Assembly (NCBI GenBank): GCA_003280085.1
Contig: QCFY01000002.1
Location: forward strand, 62,001 to 126,000
Source of the DNA: Prochlorococcus sp. AG-363-O06
GTDB taxonomy: Bacteria; Cyanobacteriota; Cyanobacteriia; PCC-6307; Cyanobiaceae
Length of the DNA stretch: 64,000 bases
Reading direction: 5' to 3'
In this document: positions 10,348 through 20,112 of the stretch, piece by piece
Layout: the number at the start of each line of letters is the position of its first letter
Numbering within the stretch: the first letter of the stretch is position 1
The notes under the pieces: model-generated
Databases searched by the model: none
Told to the model about the DNA's origin: nothing
What the model saw: the letters and a program-made list of their open reading frames with translations, nothing else
Translations under genes and position numbers: made by a program

Positions 10348-12536
10348 TGGGAGCAAACCTTCCCAATTTTTTGCCAAGGGCCTTTCCGAACTAACTTGTC
10401 TGAAACATGTGCCGAACAAAATATCGCCAAGGGACCACATGTTTGAGGGTCAACTATTAATTCCATAATAGATTTATATTGCTCACTCCCGTTAGCAATA
10501 TCCCCAAGATTTAATTCAAATTGAGGTGTTTTCATGTCACCTGATTGTAAAAACTTCCAAGCGCTACGATTATCTGGTGCCAAAGTACTAAAGATCCCTT
10601 TTTTAAACAATCGAAAGGCTCCCTGCATTGCAGGAATTGAATTAGCAAAAAGCTTAATCTTCAGCCCTGACAAGCCAGCAAGTCGTCGCCTAGAATTAGT
10701 TGCACCAAGCATCTCTCCCAAGTGTCCTAGCAAACCAAAACCAGTAATATCAGTACATGCATGAATGGGCCTTAATGTTGAATCCTCATACTGAACTTTT
10801 AAAAGATCCTCAAGCAGGACATGTTGACTAGTAGACATTTCACTGAGAGCATTATCCATAATTTTTGAATCAACTTGGTCTGCCATAAAAGCTGCAAAAA
10901 TCACACCTGTACCAAGTGCTCTACTAATTAGCAGATCATCTCCAAGTTGCAATCCACTTTTAGACCAAGCGGTATGGCCTTCATTCAATATTCCATTTAC
11001 AGATAACGCAATTTGAACGCCTAAAGAAATTTCTTCTCCACAAAAATCTCTAGCTTCAAGGGTATGGCCCCCTACAAGACAAGCTCCCTGAGGAGACAAT
11101 GCTGACTGTATTCCTCCTAAACATTGAGTTAAAAGTTCTTGCTGCAGACTTGATGGGACAGGTGGCAAAGTTATTACTGCTTGTGCTGAAGTAACTCGTA
11201 CACCTGTAGCCCAGAGATCTGAACATGCATGCAATGTAGTTAATCTTCCATTTAACCAAGGGTCACTTACCAAAGCAGGAAAACCGTCGACACTCTGAAA
11301 AACATGCCGGCCATTTTCAGTAGGCCCAATCAAAGTAGCGTCTTGAGGTTCCTGGCCAAGACCTTGGAGATCAGCCAGCTCTAAAGCTTTTTTAAGAGGC
11401 TCGGCCGGTAATTTTGCGGCACATCCACGGCAACGCATTTGCGACATTCCTCTCTTATTCAAAGAATGCATATAAGAATTTAAATCGAATTTCGCCATAA
11501 AAGACCTGTCAATCGATTCTTTCAAATACCACAAAAAGCTATGTGGCCCAAAGACAAAATCACCCCAAAAAGCCCAAGCAACAGAATTGCCTGTTTTGGA
11601 TACACCACCCATTAATTGCAATGCTTGACGTTGTGGTCTCCATTGCAATGGTTTTAAGCCTTTGCAGCTTCGCTCAAGATTTTTAGCCAATGGGACAGCT
11701 GCACGCACAGCCCAAACACCTGAAGGGGGGCGGTAGCTATCTTGAATTACGCCACAATCACCGACAGCAAATAATAAGGAATGACCTCTAACTTGAAAGG
11801 TTTTAGTTGTCAAAACTCTGCCTGATGAATCCACTGCCAAGCCAGATTCTTTTAACCATTTAGGTGCACAAGAACCTGTGCATTTAAGTGCTGGCCCTTC
11901 AATAACATCTTTCGTTGAAATTAAATTGATAGCTGCTGAAGAAAGCTCTTCCTTTAAGTCTGTAATTTGCTTAGTTAAATATGCCTGAAGCTGCAAAGGT
12001 CTCATTGGCCAGCGCTCCCTCAATGCAAAAGCAATCTCTATAGCAGCAAGCCCAGAGCCAATCACAGTAAAAGGATGCTCTTGGTTAAGAGAAGATATCG
12101 AATCCTGACTAATGATAAAATCCAAAGCTGCTTCTAATGGCTTAATAGGAAAAATATGATCATCTTGTTGAACTTCTTTGGGGAGATTTTTGTCCGCTAT
12201 CTGACTACCAATATCGATACTAAGTCGAGTAAACTTTACGGGGGATCGGCCTTCTAAGATCAGAGTATTATTGCTCAAATCAATCCTCTTAATCTCGCTC
12301 TTAATAAATACAACATTGGCTTTACTCGCCAACTCTCTAAGATTGACTTGTGCTTCATCTAGTTGATATCTTCCCGCTACAATGCCTGGGAGCATTCCTG
12401 AATAAAGACTAGTACTGGTTCTATTAATCAAAGTGATTAAACAATCTGGCCTGGAATTCGGTGACATTACCCAACGAAGCAAAGCCAAAGCATGGCTATG
12501 TCCACCACCTGCAAGAATAAGATGCTCAGATGACAT
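10344..12536 (-). CDS. selD: Selenide, water dikinase fused to an NADH-dehydrogenase-like flavoprotein
   Basis: A 730-residue fusion. Residues 1 to about 360 form a pyridine-nucleotide-disulfide-type FAD oxidoreductase: an N-terminal dinucleotide motif LILAGGGHSH, a second one near FTVIGSGLAAIE, and a C-terminal FAD motif LLFAVGDCG. Residues 364-730 are SelD, with catalytic Cys372 and Lys375 in RCRGCAAK (equivalent to Cys17/Lys20 of E. coli) and TDITGFGLLGHLGEM near the end. SelD makes selenophosphate from selenide and ATP; the flavin domain may supply reduced selenium. The Cys form shows that no selenocysteine is needed. This fusion occurs in other marine picocyanobacteria. Convergent with the CCA enzyme. 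Confidence 0.92.
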   Translation of the reverse strand: MSSEHLILAGGGHSHALALLRWVMSPNSRPDCLITLINRTSTSLYSGMLPGIVAGRYQLDEAQVNLRELASKANVVFIKSEIKRIDLSNNTLILEGRSPVKFTRLSIDIGSQIADKNLPKEVQQDDHIFPIKPLEAALDFIISQDSISSLNQEHPFTVIGSGLAAIEIAFALRERWPMRPLQLQAYLTKQITDLKEELSSAAINLISTKDVIEGPALKCTGSCAPKWLKESGLAVDSSGRVLTTKTFQVRGHSLLFAVGDCGVIQDSYRPPSGVWAVRAAVPLAKNLERSCKGLKPLQWRPQRQALQLMGGVSKTGNSVAWAFWGDFVFGPHSFLWYLKESIDRSFMAKFDLNSYMHSLNKRGMSQMRCRGCAAKLPAEPLKKALELADLQGLGQEPQDATLIGPTENGRHVFQSVDGFPALVSDPWLNGRLTTLHACSDLWATGVRVTSAQAVITLPPVPSSLQQELLTQCLGGIQSALSPQGACLVGGHTLEARDFCGEEISLGVQIALSVNGILNEGHTAWSKSGLQLGDDLLISRALGTGVIFAAFMADQVDSKIMDNALSEMSTSQHVLLEDLLKVQYEDSTLRPIHACTDITGFGLLGHLGEMLGATNSRRRLAGLSGLKIKLFANSIPAMQGAFRLFKKGIFSTLAPDNRSAWKFLQSGDMKTPQFELNLGDIANGSEQYKSIMELIVDPQTCGPLAIFCSAHVSDKLVRKGPWQKIGKVCSH

Positions 12537-12644
12537 TTATCCCACAAGAAGCTTTTTCTAAAACGAGTTTATTCATATCAATAAAAAGCATTTGTTTTTA
12601 AATTCTATTTCTAATTTTAAGTCAAATCAAATCAAACATCTTTT

Positions 12645-13970
12645 TCAACGACCAGCGACCTTAAGGACAGTCTTAATCGTGCGAAAAAGTATTAAAAGGT
12701 CAAGCCAAGTGCTGAAATACTTTAAATAATAGAGATCATAAGAAAGCTTTAGCTCGGAGTCTTGGACACTGGCTGCATAAGGCGCACAAACTTGAGCCCA
12801 GCCACTTAATCCAGGACGCATCCAATGTCGCTTACGGTAATGCGGGATACTGGCTTCGAGTTTCAATTCCAGCTCGGGACGCTCCGGCCTAGGGCCGATA
12901 AGACTCATATCACCTCGCAGAACGTTGAGTAATTGAGGCAATTCATCCAAACGAGACCGCCTTAACCAATGTCCCACACGAGTAATACGCTCATCGCCTG
13001 GAAGTGTCCAGGAAATAGGATCTTCCGGCGAAGCAACTTTCATAGTTCTTAGTTTTAAAACCTTGAATGGCTGTCCCAACCAACCTGACCTTTCCTGAAC
13101 ATAAAAAACTGATCCCCTGTCCTCAAGCCAAATTAAAACTGCTGCGATAAAAACCAATGGAGCCGTTACTGCTATCAACAATGCCGCAAGTACAAAATCT
13201 GCAGCTCTTTTCAATTGTCTTTGAGGACTAAACAGTGCATTCCATGGAATTTCAGAATAACCAATCCATAAGTCAGGAAGCAATGCTGGTGGAATACGTT
13301 CAAGCTGACGTTCTGCCAAAGCTAAAGGCGTGGTCAGATTGCATTCTCTTGGGTCACGCTTCTCTAATTCTTCTAACAATCGACGATATTTTGGTTGATG
13401 GCGAACACTTGTTGACAATGCGATGACTAACGGACTGGGTTGAGATACGGCATCATTAGAAGACAACCATTGGGGCATCATGCGAGTAGGAGTCAACTGC
13501 CAAGCTTGCATAGCCCTTAGCGCCTCCTCCGCAGGGGCAACCAAAATAAGTTGAGGCTCTTCAGCCTGCAATGCACCACGACGCAATGCAACACGGACAA
13601 ACAAAGACAAAATCGTTGTACAAAACAACCAAGACATTTGACTGCTTCTATACACCAACCAAACATCTAAAGAAGGGTTAATGAGCCAACGCAATATGGC
13701 CACCAACATCAATGTTGATAGGAAACAAAGACCTAAGCGCTGAATTAACGTCCAACGAGAGAGGCTTGGCCATCCAAGAACCGTATAAGTTCCTAAAAGC
13801 CAGCCCCACAACAAATATGCAATAGCAGTTACAACAATCCAAAAAAACTGGCCCTGAAGAGGAAGTTCCCAAAAACTTGCCAACCCAATCAGCACTAAAC
13901 ACATGCCGAGCAGATCAAGCACTGCACAAAGAAAAAGAGTGCGCCGAGGGTTGCGCCAGGACAACTTCAT
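12645..13970 (-). CDS. Undecaprenyl-phosphate sugar phosphotransferase
   Basis: A 441-residue polyprenyl-phosphate hexose-1-phosphate transferase (WcaJ/WbaP type). The N-terminal part has four hydrophobic helices (about residues 12-125), then a cytosolic region, then a fifth helix (KRAADFVLAALLIAVTAPLV) leading to the catalytic domain with FKVLKLRTM, RLDELPQLLNVLRGDMS and IGPRPERPE motifs. It starts surface-glycan assembly by moving sugar-1-phosphate to undecaprenyl phosphate. ATG 13970 is preferred to a TTG one codon upstream. Next to galE and the ugd/epimerase pair, it suggests extracellular polysaccharide or O-antigen synthesis. Confidence 0.9.
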   Translation of the reverse strand: MKLSWRNPRRTLFLCAVLDLLGMCLVLIGLASFWELPLQGQFFWIVVTAIAYLLWGWLLGTYTVLGWPSLSRWTLIQRLGLCFLSTLMLVAILRWLINPSLDVWLVYRSSQMSWLFCTTILSLFVRVALRRGALQAEEPQLILVAPAEEALRAMQAWQLTPTRMMPQWLSSNDAVSQPSPLVIALSTSVRHQPKYRRLLEELEKRDPRECNLTTPLALAERQLERIPPALLPDLWIGYSEIPWNALFSPQRQLKRAADFVLAALLIAVTAPLVFIAAVLIWLEDRGSVFYVQERSGWLGQPFKVLKLRTMKVASPEDPISWTLPGDERITRVGHWLRRSRLDELPQLLNVLRGDMSLIGPRPERPELELKLEASIPHYRKRHWMRPGLSGWAQVCAPYAASVQDSELKLSYDLYYLKYFSTWLDLLILFRTIKTVLKVAGR

Positions 13971-14040
13971 CAAATCGATAGAGTGTGATGCGTCAAAAGG
14001 AAAATGAAGCTTTCAAGGCTAGACCAAGAATCCCTAGAAA

Positions 14041-15081
14041 TTAATGATGGCAATATCCATAAGGATTTGCTTTCTGCCAAGCCCAAGAGTCCCTACACAT
14101 GTCAGACAAACTTCTTTTAGTTTTCCAACCAAGCCTCTCCGCAACAAGGCTTGGATCTGCAACTGAGCAAGCCACATCTCCAATTCGCCTGAGACCCATC
14201 CTGTATGGGATCTCAATTCCAGTGACCTTCTCAAAAGCGTCTATGACTTGCACAACCGAATAGCCATTGCCAGTTCCTAAATTGAATGTAATTAATTGAG
14301 GTTTGCCACGATTCAGAAAATCAATAGCTTCGCAATGCCCTTCAGCTAAATCCATAACATGAATGTAATCCCTTACAGCACTGCCATCAATAGTTGGCCA
14401 ATCACATCCAAAAACTTCTAATTCTTTTAACCTGCCAACAGCAACTTGACTTATGTAAGGGAAAAGATTGTTCGGGGTTCCATTTGGATCTTCTCCAATT
14501 AGACCACTTGGATGCGCTCCAACAGGATTAAAATATCTCAAACAAGCAATACGCCATCCAGGCTCACTTGAAGCCATATCAGCCAACAGTTGCTCTACTG
14601 CTGCCTTCGTATGTCCATATGGATTAACAGGACGTATATCCGCACTCTCCGGAGTGGGTACTTGGTCTGGATAACCGTAAAGAGTTGCTGAACTACTAAA
14701 AACAATCGTCCTGCAATCATTATTTTTCATAACCTCCAGCAAACACCTTGTTCCGTTTACATTGACATCCCAATAGCGCAAAGGACTTTTACAAGATTCA
14801 CCAACAGCTTTTAAGCCTGCAAAATGCACCACTGCATCAAAAGCACTGTCAATTGCATCAAAAGCATTCTGGAGGTCTTTAGGGTTACGAATGTCACCCT
14901 GAAAAACCTTCAAGCGCCTTTCATCTTTGACTGAAGATAACTCGCAAACCCTTTGCAATGACTGATGGGAACTATTTGAAAAGTCATCAATGACAACAAG
15001 ATTATTTCCCCCTTCTAACAACGACAGACATACATGACTGCCGATGAACCCGGCTCCGCCGGTGATCAACAGCTGAGACAT
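14041..15081 (-). CDS. galE: UDP-glucose 4-epimerase
   Basis: A 346-residue extended short-chain dehydrogenase. The NAD motif GGAGFIGSH is at residues 8-16; the catalytic SSSATLYG serine and the YGHTK Tyr-Lys pair (NPYGHTKAAVEQ, about 152-163) are present, as are RYFNPVGAHPSG and RDYIHVMDLAEGH typical of GalE. It interconverts UDP-glucose and UDP-galactose for cell-surface glycans. It is divergent from hisS across 55 bp and upstream of the sugar transferase, 70 bp away on the same strand, so the two may form one transcript. Confidence 0.94.
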   Translation of the reverse strand: MSQLLITGGAGFIGSHVCLSLLEGGNNLVVIDDFSNSSHQSLQRVCELSSVKDERRLKVFQGDIRNPKDLQNAFDAIDSAFDAVVHFAGLKAVGESCKSPLRYWDVNVNGTRCLLEVMKNNDCRTIVFSSSATLYGYPDQVPTPESADIRPVNPYGHTKAAVEQLLADMASSEPGWRIACLRYFNPVGAHPSGLIGEDPNGTPNNLFPYISQVAVGRLKELEVFGCDWPTIDGSAVRDYIHVMDLAEGHCEAIDFLNRGKPQLITFNLGTGNGYSVVQVIDAFEKVTGIEIPYRMGLRRIGDVACSVADPSLVAERLGWKTKRSLSDMCRDSWAWQKANPYGYCHH

Positions 15082-15115
15082 GAAAACTGAAATCTTTTAA
15101 AACCAGGATAAGAGT

Positions 15116-16420
15116 TTGCACCAATTTTCCCGCAATATGGCAGAAGTTAATGTTCATTGCGTGGAGAAATTACAAGTTTTAAGAGGCATGGTTGATCTCT
15201 TGCCTTCTGAAACAATTTTGTGGCAACACATAGAAGAATCAGCAAATCGCCACTTCAAAAAGGCTGGTGTCTCAGAAATCCGCACACCTCTGCTGGAGGC
15301 CACAGAGCTCTTTTCAAGAGGTATCGGTGAAGCCACAGATGTTGTTGGGAAGGAAATGTATTCATTCCTAGATAGAGGAAACAGAAATTGCACCCTGCGA
15401 CCAGAAGGCACGGCATCAGTAGTTCGATCCGTAATTCAAAATGGATTAACTAGTCAAGGGCCACAAAAACTTTGGTATTCCGGCCCAATGTTCAGATATG
15501 AGCGCCCACAAGCTGGGCGCCAAAGACAATTTCACCAAATTGGACTTGAATTTATTGGTTTTGGTTCTCCTCGTAGCGAAGTTGAAGCAATTAGCATCGC
15601 ATGGGACCTGCTTAAAGAACTGGGAGTTACAGGCCTCAACTTAGAAATCAACTCTCTTGGAAATGACGAAGACAGAAAAACTTATCGAAAAAACTTAGTA
15701 GCTTGGTTAGAGGAAAATTTTAAAAGCCTTGATTCAGATTCACAAACTCGCTTAAAGAAGAATCCATTACGAATTTTAGATTCAAAAAATCCTTCTACTA
15801 AGGCACTTCTAACAAACGCACCAAACCTCAAAGATTTCTTATCAAAAGAAAGTAAGGAAAGATTCCAGAAAGTTGAAGATGAACTTACAAAGCTAAGCAT
15901 TCCATTTGAAGTAAATCCAATGCTAGTAAGAGGTTTGGATTACTACAGCCACACAGCATTTGAGATCACTTCTAGCGATCTAGGCGCGCAATCCACAGTC
16001 TGTGGAGGTGGCAGGTATGACGGGCTCGTAGAGCAATTAGGAGGACCTTCTACCCCTGCAATCGGATGGGCCATAGGGATGGAACGTTTGATCTTGTTAC
16101 TTTCTAGAAACGAACCTGAAACTTACTATTCACCTACCTACTACTTAGTCAATCGAGGTGAGCAAGCAGAGTCCTTTGCCTTAAAGGTTGCACGTGATTT
16201 GCGTTATCACAATCAAAATGTCGAACTTGATTTAAGCAGTGCTGCATTTAGCAAGCAGCTCAAAAGAGCCGACAGAAGTGGTGCGAAATGGGCAGTTTTA
16301 ATAGGTGACACTGAAGCAAAAGAACACGAAGTAATCCTTAAAGACCTTCGATCAAAAAAAGAAGAACGTTCAAAAGAAGAGCGGTTAAAATTGAAGGATT
16401 TATTGAAACGATTCTCCTAA
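15116..16420 (+). CDS. hisS: Histidyl-tRNA synthetase
   Basis: A class II synthetase of 434 residues from TTG 15116; ATG 15137 (427 residues) is an equally good or better start, since the conserved LRGMVDLLP begins shortly after either. The class II core motifs are seen: the TLRPEGT loop, the motif 2 region [21 protein letters not shown], the histidine-specific [14 protein letters not shown] and motif 3 [11 protein letters not shown] Rossmann-like anticodon-binding domain closes the protein. The C-terminal about 15 residues are unusually rich in K, E and R. Confidence 0.95.
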   Translation: MHQFSRNMAEVNVHCVEKLQVLRGMVDLLPSETILWQHIEESANRHFKKAGVSEIRTPLLEATELFSRGIGEATDVVGKEMYSFLDRGNRNCTLRPEGTASVVRSVIQNGLTSQGPQKLWYSGPMFRYERPQAGRQRQFHQIGLEFIGFGSPRSEVEAISIAWDLLKELGVTGLNLEINSLGNDEDRKTYRKNLVAWLEENFKSLDSDSQTRLKKNPLRILDSKNPSTKALLTNAPNLKDFLSKESKERFQKVEDELTKLSIPFEVNPMLVRGLDYYSHTAFEITSSDLGAQSTVCGGGRYDGLVEQLGGPSTPAIGWAIGMERLILLLSRNEPETYYSPTYYLVNRGEQAESFALKVARDLRYHNQNVELDLSSAAFSKQLKRADRSGAKWAVLIGDTEAKEHEVILKDLRSKKEERSKEERLKLKDLLKRFS

Positions 16421-16454
16421 ATACTCTCTGACACATAGATATGGATTTACTGAA

Positions 16455-17909
16455 GTGACCAAACCTCTCACTAAAATACGCAACATTTGCTGCATTGGAG
16501 CTGGGTATGTAGGAGGGCCCACTATGGCTGTCATCGCAGATCGATGCCCCTTCATAAAAGTGACAGTAGTAGACCTTAATGAAAAAAGAATTGCAGCTTG
16601 GAATAGCAAGGATCTAAGCCAACTACCTGTCTATGAGCCAGGTCTAGATGCTGTAGTAAAGCGTGCCCGAGGAAGAAACCTACACTTCTCGACCGAGGTC
16701 GACTTAACAATCTCCCAGGCTGACATGGTCTTCATATCGGTAAATACACCTACGAAAACAAAAGGTCTGGGATCTGGTCAAGCCAGCGATTTGCGATGGG
16801 TTGAAGCATGTGCCCGCCAAGTAGCAAACTCTGCAGAAGGCCACACCATTGTGGTGGAAAAAAGTACGCTTCCTGTCAGAACAGCTGAAACAGTTCAATC
16901 AATCCTGCAAGCTTCTCAAGAGCCTAAGGATGAGCAAACAAAACAAAAAACTTTTGTCGTCTTATCCAATCCGGAGTTCCTTGCAGAAGGCACTGCCATC
17001 AGTGATCTGGAATCCCCAGATAGGGTCTTAATAGGAGGTGAAGATTCAGAAGCTATAGAGGCACTGGCTGGAATATATAAAGAATGGGTTCCAGCCGAAA
17101 AGATCCTAAGGACAAACCTTTGGAGTAGTGAACTATCAAAATTGACAGCTAATGCTTTCCTTGCACAAAGAATTAGTTCTATCAACTCAGTAGCATCTCT
17201 CTGTGAAGTTACAGGTGCTGATGTTAAAGAAGTAGCAAAAGCTATTGGAGCAGATAGTCGAATAGGTACCAAATTCCTAAATGCTGGTCCTGGTTTCGGA
17301 GGTAGTTGTTTCAAAAAAGATATCTTAAATCTAGTTTATCTATGTCGACACTTTGGCTTACCTGAAGTCGCTGATTATTGGCAAAAGGTTGTAACCTTAA
17401 ATACTTGGCAGCAAGATAGAATTGCAAGACTAGTAGTTAAAAAACTATTTGGGACTGTTACTAGCAAGAAAATTGCCTTATTAGGATTTGCATTTAAAGC
17501 AGATACAAATGATACTCGAGAGGCTCCTGCAATCCGAATTGCTAAGGACTTATTAGAGGAAGGCGCATGCTTAGCAATATATGATCCAAAAGTAGATGCA
17601 AAACAAATAGAAACTGATTTAACACTTCCTCCCAATTATGTATTAGCAGATAAAAGCAGCTCTCCTAAAGAAATAAATAATGCCGAAGGGATTTGGTGGC
17701 CAAGTCAAAATGTCAAAGAAGCTGCGCTTGGAGCCGATGCCATTCTCATACTGACTGAATGGGATGAATTTCAATATCTGAACTGGAAAGAGATCGCTCC
17801 ACTAATGAGACAACCTGCTTGGGTCTTTGATACCAGGTCAGTCGTCAATGCAAATGCTGTTAAATCAACAGGGTTAAGGCTTTGGCGAGTTGGAGATGGC
17901 GCACAGTGA
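16455..17909 (+). CDS. ugd: UDP-glucose 6-dehydrogenase, eukaryote-like type
   Basis: A 484-residue NAD-dependent dehydrogenase oxidising UDP-glucose to UDP-glucuronate. The N-terminal NAD site is CCIGAGYVGGPT (residues 12-23), the catalytic cysteine is Cys285 in GFGGSCFKKD, and the C-terminal UDP-binding domain carries LGFAFKADTNDTRE. Motifs such as SVNTPTKTKG, NPEFLAEGTAI, WSSELSKLTANAFLAQR and INSVASLCEVTGADV resemble animal and plant enzymes more than the short bacterial type. GTG start. It overlaps the next gene by the GTGA tetranucleotide, so they are probably co-translated. Confidence 0.94.
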   Translation: MTKPLTKIRNICCIGAGYVGGPTMAVIADRCPFIKVTVVDLNEKRIAAWNSKDLSQLPVYEPGLDAVVKRARGRNLHFSTEVDLTISQADMVFISVNTPTKTKGLGSGQASDLRWVEACARQVANSAEGHTIVVEKSTLPVRTAETVQSILQASQEPKDEQTKQKTFVVLSNPEFLAEGTAISDLESPDRVLIGGEDSEAIEALAGIYKEWVPAEKILRTNLWSSELSKLTANAFLAQRISSINSVASLCEVTGADVKEVAKAIGADSRIGTKFLNAGPGFGGSCFKKDILNLVYLCRHFGLPEVADYWQKVVTLNTWQQDRIARLVVKKLFGTVTSKKIALLGFAFKADTNDTREAPAIRIAKDLLEEGACLAIYDPKVDAKQIETDLTLPPNYVLADKSSSPKEINNAEGIWWPSQNVKEAALGADAILILTEWDEFQYLNWKEIAPLMRQPAWVFDTRSVVNANAVKSTGLRLWRVGDGAQ

Positions 17910-18928
17910 GCAAAACATATCTTATAACTGGAGCTGCGGGATTTATCGGCTCCGCTCTGTCTCAACGTTTAATTGACAATGGGGAAAGGGTAATAGGGGT
18001 TGATAATCTAAATAGCTATTATGATCCGACATTAAAAAAAGCAAGGCTCTCAAATATAGATTTTAATTCTCAGCATTTGGGTTGGTCTTTTCACAAGTTA
18101 GATATCGAAAATAAAGACGCTCTACAAGATTTATTCAAACAAGAAAAACCTGATGTAGTGGTTAATCTTGCCGCACAAGCAGGCGTTAGATATTCCCTTG
18201 AAAATCCCAATGCATACATTCAAACAAATCTTGTTGGTTTTGGTCACATACTTGAAGCTTGTAAGCAATTTAATATTGGAAATTTGATTTATGCATCCAG
18301 TAGTTCTGTATATGGGGGCAACAAAAACTTGCCTTTCCATGAAAAACAATCTGTCAATCATCCGGTAAGTATTTACGCAGCAACGAAAAAGGCAAATGAG
18401 CTCATGGCTCATACCTACAGCCATTTATACAAACTTCCAGCGACAGGCTTAAGATTTTTTACCGTTTATGGCCCATGGGGTAGGCCTGATATGGCGCCGA
18501 TGATATTTGCAAAATCGATACTTAATGACAAGCCAATTAACGTATTTAATAACGGCAAAATGGAAAGAGATTTTACATATATCGACGACATTGTTGAAGG
18601 CGTTCTTCGTTGTTGCTACAAGCCAGCGACTAGTAATGAGACTTTTGATGCGCTTCACCCTGACCCCTCGACATCCTCTGCTCCTCACCGAATTTTCAAT
18701 ATCGGGAACTCAAATCCAACAAATCTAATGAAATTTATCGAGTTACTTGAAGATGCACTAGGCAAAAAAGCTAAAAAAAACTTCCAACCCTTGCAACCTG
18801 GTGATGTAGTCGCTACAGCTGCAGATTCAACAGCCCTTAATCAATGGGTTAATTTCAAACCATCTACATCAATTGAGACAGGGATTCAAAAGTTTTCAGC
18901 CTGGTATAAGGAATATTATAAAAAATAA
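17906..18928 (+). CDS. UDP-glucuronate 4-epimerase-like NAD-dependent epimerase
   Basis: A 340-residue extended short-chain dehydrogenase. The NAD motif TGAAGFIGSAL is at the N-terminus, the catalytic serine in YASSSSVYGGN, and the Tyr-Lys pair in SIYAATKKANEL; AAQAGVRYSLENP and RFFTVYGPWGRPDMA are typical of UDP-glucuronate/galacturonate epimerases (LspL/CapI/GAE group). I chose GTG 17906, whose GTGA overlaps the ugd stop; an in-frame TTG at 17882 would add 8 residues inside ugd. With ugd it would make UDP-glucuronate and then UDP-galacturonate for surface polysaccharide. Confidence 0.88.
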   Translation: MSKTYLITGAAGFIGSALSQRLIDNGERVIGVDNLNSYYDPTLKKARLSNIDFNSQHLGWSFHKLDIENKDALQDLFKQEKPDVVVNLAAQAGVRYSLENPNAYIQTNLVGFGHILEACKQFNIGNLIYASSSSVYGGNKNLPFHEKQSVNHPVSIYAATKKANELMAHTYSHLYKLPATGLRFFTVYGPWGRPDMAPMIFAKSILNDKPINVFNNGKMERDFTYIDDIVEGVLRCCYKPATSNETFDALHPDPSTSSAPHRIFNIGNSNPTNLMKFIELLEDALGKKAKKNFQPLQPGDVVATAADSTALNQWVNFKPSTSIETGIQKFSAWYKEYYKK

Positions 18929-18996
18929 TTTCTTCTTATATCATCCCAGTAATTGAAATGAGCGAGTAGAATTATATTTGAATCAAATATGTATCT

Positions 18997-20112
18997 TCAA
19001 TAATTTTGAGGATGAATACTTTCCAAATTCAATTCACTTGGTTTAATAATTCCATCTTCAGTAATAAAGGAAGTGATCAAATGTGAAGGAGTAATATCAA
19101 AACCAGGGTTGAATCCCTTGGTTTTAGATGGTGCAATTCTAACTCTTCCTAATTGATTATTTAATTGCTCACCAATAATCAGCCCTTCAACATGCGTAAC
19201 TTCATTGTCTGATCTATTTTCAATTTTAATATCAGACAGGCGCTGATATTTATTCCAGTCAATTGTTGAGAAGGGAGTTGCTACATAAAAAGGAACTGAA
19301 TTATCAAAAGCTGCTAATGCCTTTAAGTATGTTCCTACCTTGTTAAAAGCATCACCACTTCGAGTAACACGGTCGGAACCAACAAAAACAGCATCAACAA
19401 GTCCATTTTGCATCAAATGACCGCCAGCATTATCAACAACAAGAGTATGCGGCACTCCTTCTCCAGCTAACTCAAAAGCGGTCAGGTTTGCGCCTTGGTT
19501 CCTTGGCCTAGTTTCATCTACCCAAACATGAATACTTATCCCTTTATGAAAAGCTTTATAAATGGGAGAAAGTGCGGTTCCCCAATCAACTGTTGCCAAC
19601 CAACCCGCATTACAATGTGTAAGTATATTTACTACTTCACCCTTTGAAGATTTCTTTTTCTTATGAGCTAGTTTATAAATTAAATCAAGACCATGATTAC
19701 CTATAGATTCACATGCTTGGGCATCTTCTTCAGCAATTAAAGTTGCTTCTTGCATTGCAGCTAAAGCCCTTTCGGATGGAGTAAGATGCAAAACCCGTTG
19801 ATAAATACGGTTCAGAGCCCATTCAAGATTAATAGCAGTTGGTCTTGTAGCTTTCAATTCTTGGAATGCAGTATTTAAACTCAAATCAGTTGGATCCTGT
19901 TTCAAAGCAAGCATGAGGCCATATGCTCCAGCAACTCCAATCAATGGGGCTCCACGAACCACCATTGAACTTATAGCGCATGCAACTTCTTTGTAATCTT
20001 TAAAAGATTTCGTCAACAGAGAATGAGGCAACTGAGTTTGATCAATAACTCCAATAGATTCACCTCCATTCTCTAACCAAATAGTGCGCCAGGACTTACC
20101 ATTGATCTTCAT
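18997..20112 (-). CDS. mtnA: Methylthioribose-1-phosphate isomerase
   Basis: A 371-residue member of the eIF2B-like aldose-ketose isomerase family. The catalytic cysteine is in THCNAGWLATVDWGTAL and the catalytic aspartate in GSDRVTRSGDAFNKVGT; SMVVRGAPLIGVAGAYG near the N-terminus and ARPTAINLEWAL-like (TRPTAINLEWAL) support MtnA rather than eIF2B. It turns methylthioribose-1-phosphate into methylthioribulose-1-phosphate in methionine salvage. It is divergent from mtnP, which supplies the substrate, across 301 bp. Confidence 0.93.
   Translation of the reverse strand: MKINGKSWRTIWLENGGESIGVIDQTQLPHSLLTKSFKDYKEVACAISSMVVRGAPLIGVAGAYGLMLALKQDPTDLSLNTAFQELKATRPTAINLEWALNRIYQRVLHLTPSERALAAMQEATLIAEEDAQACESIGNHGLDLIYKLAHKKKKSSKGEVVNILTHCNAGWLATVDWGTALSPIYKAFHKGISIHVWVDETRPRNQGANLTAFELAGEGVPHTLVVDNAGGHLMQNGLVDAVFVGSDRVTRSGDAFNKVGTYLKALAAFDNSVPFYVATPFSTIDWNKYQRLSDIKIENRSDNEVTHVEGLIIGEQLNNQLGRVRIAPSKTKGFNPGFDITPSHLITSFITEDGIIKPSELNLESIHPQNY

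Noticed and set aside
18131-18424. Reverse-strand ORFs within the epimerase, ugd and other genes
   Set aside because: They lie inside strong plus-strand coding sequence and show no family motif; they are frame shadows.
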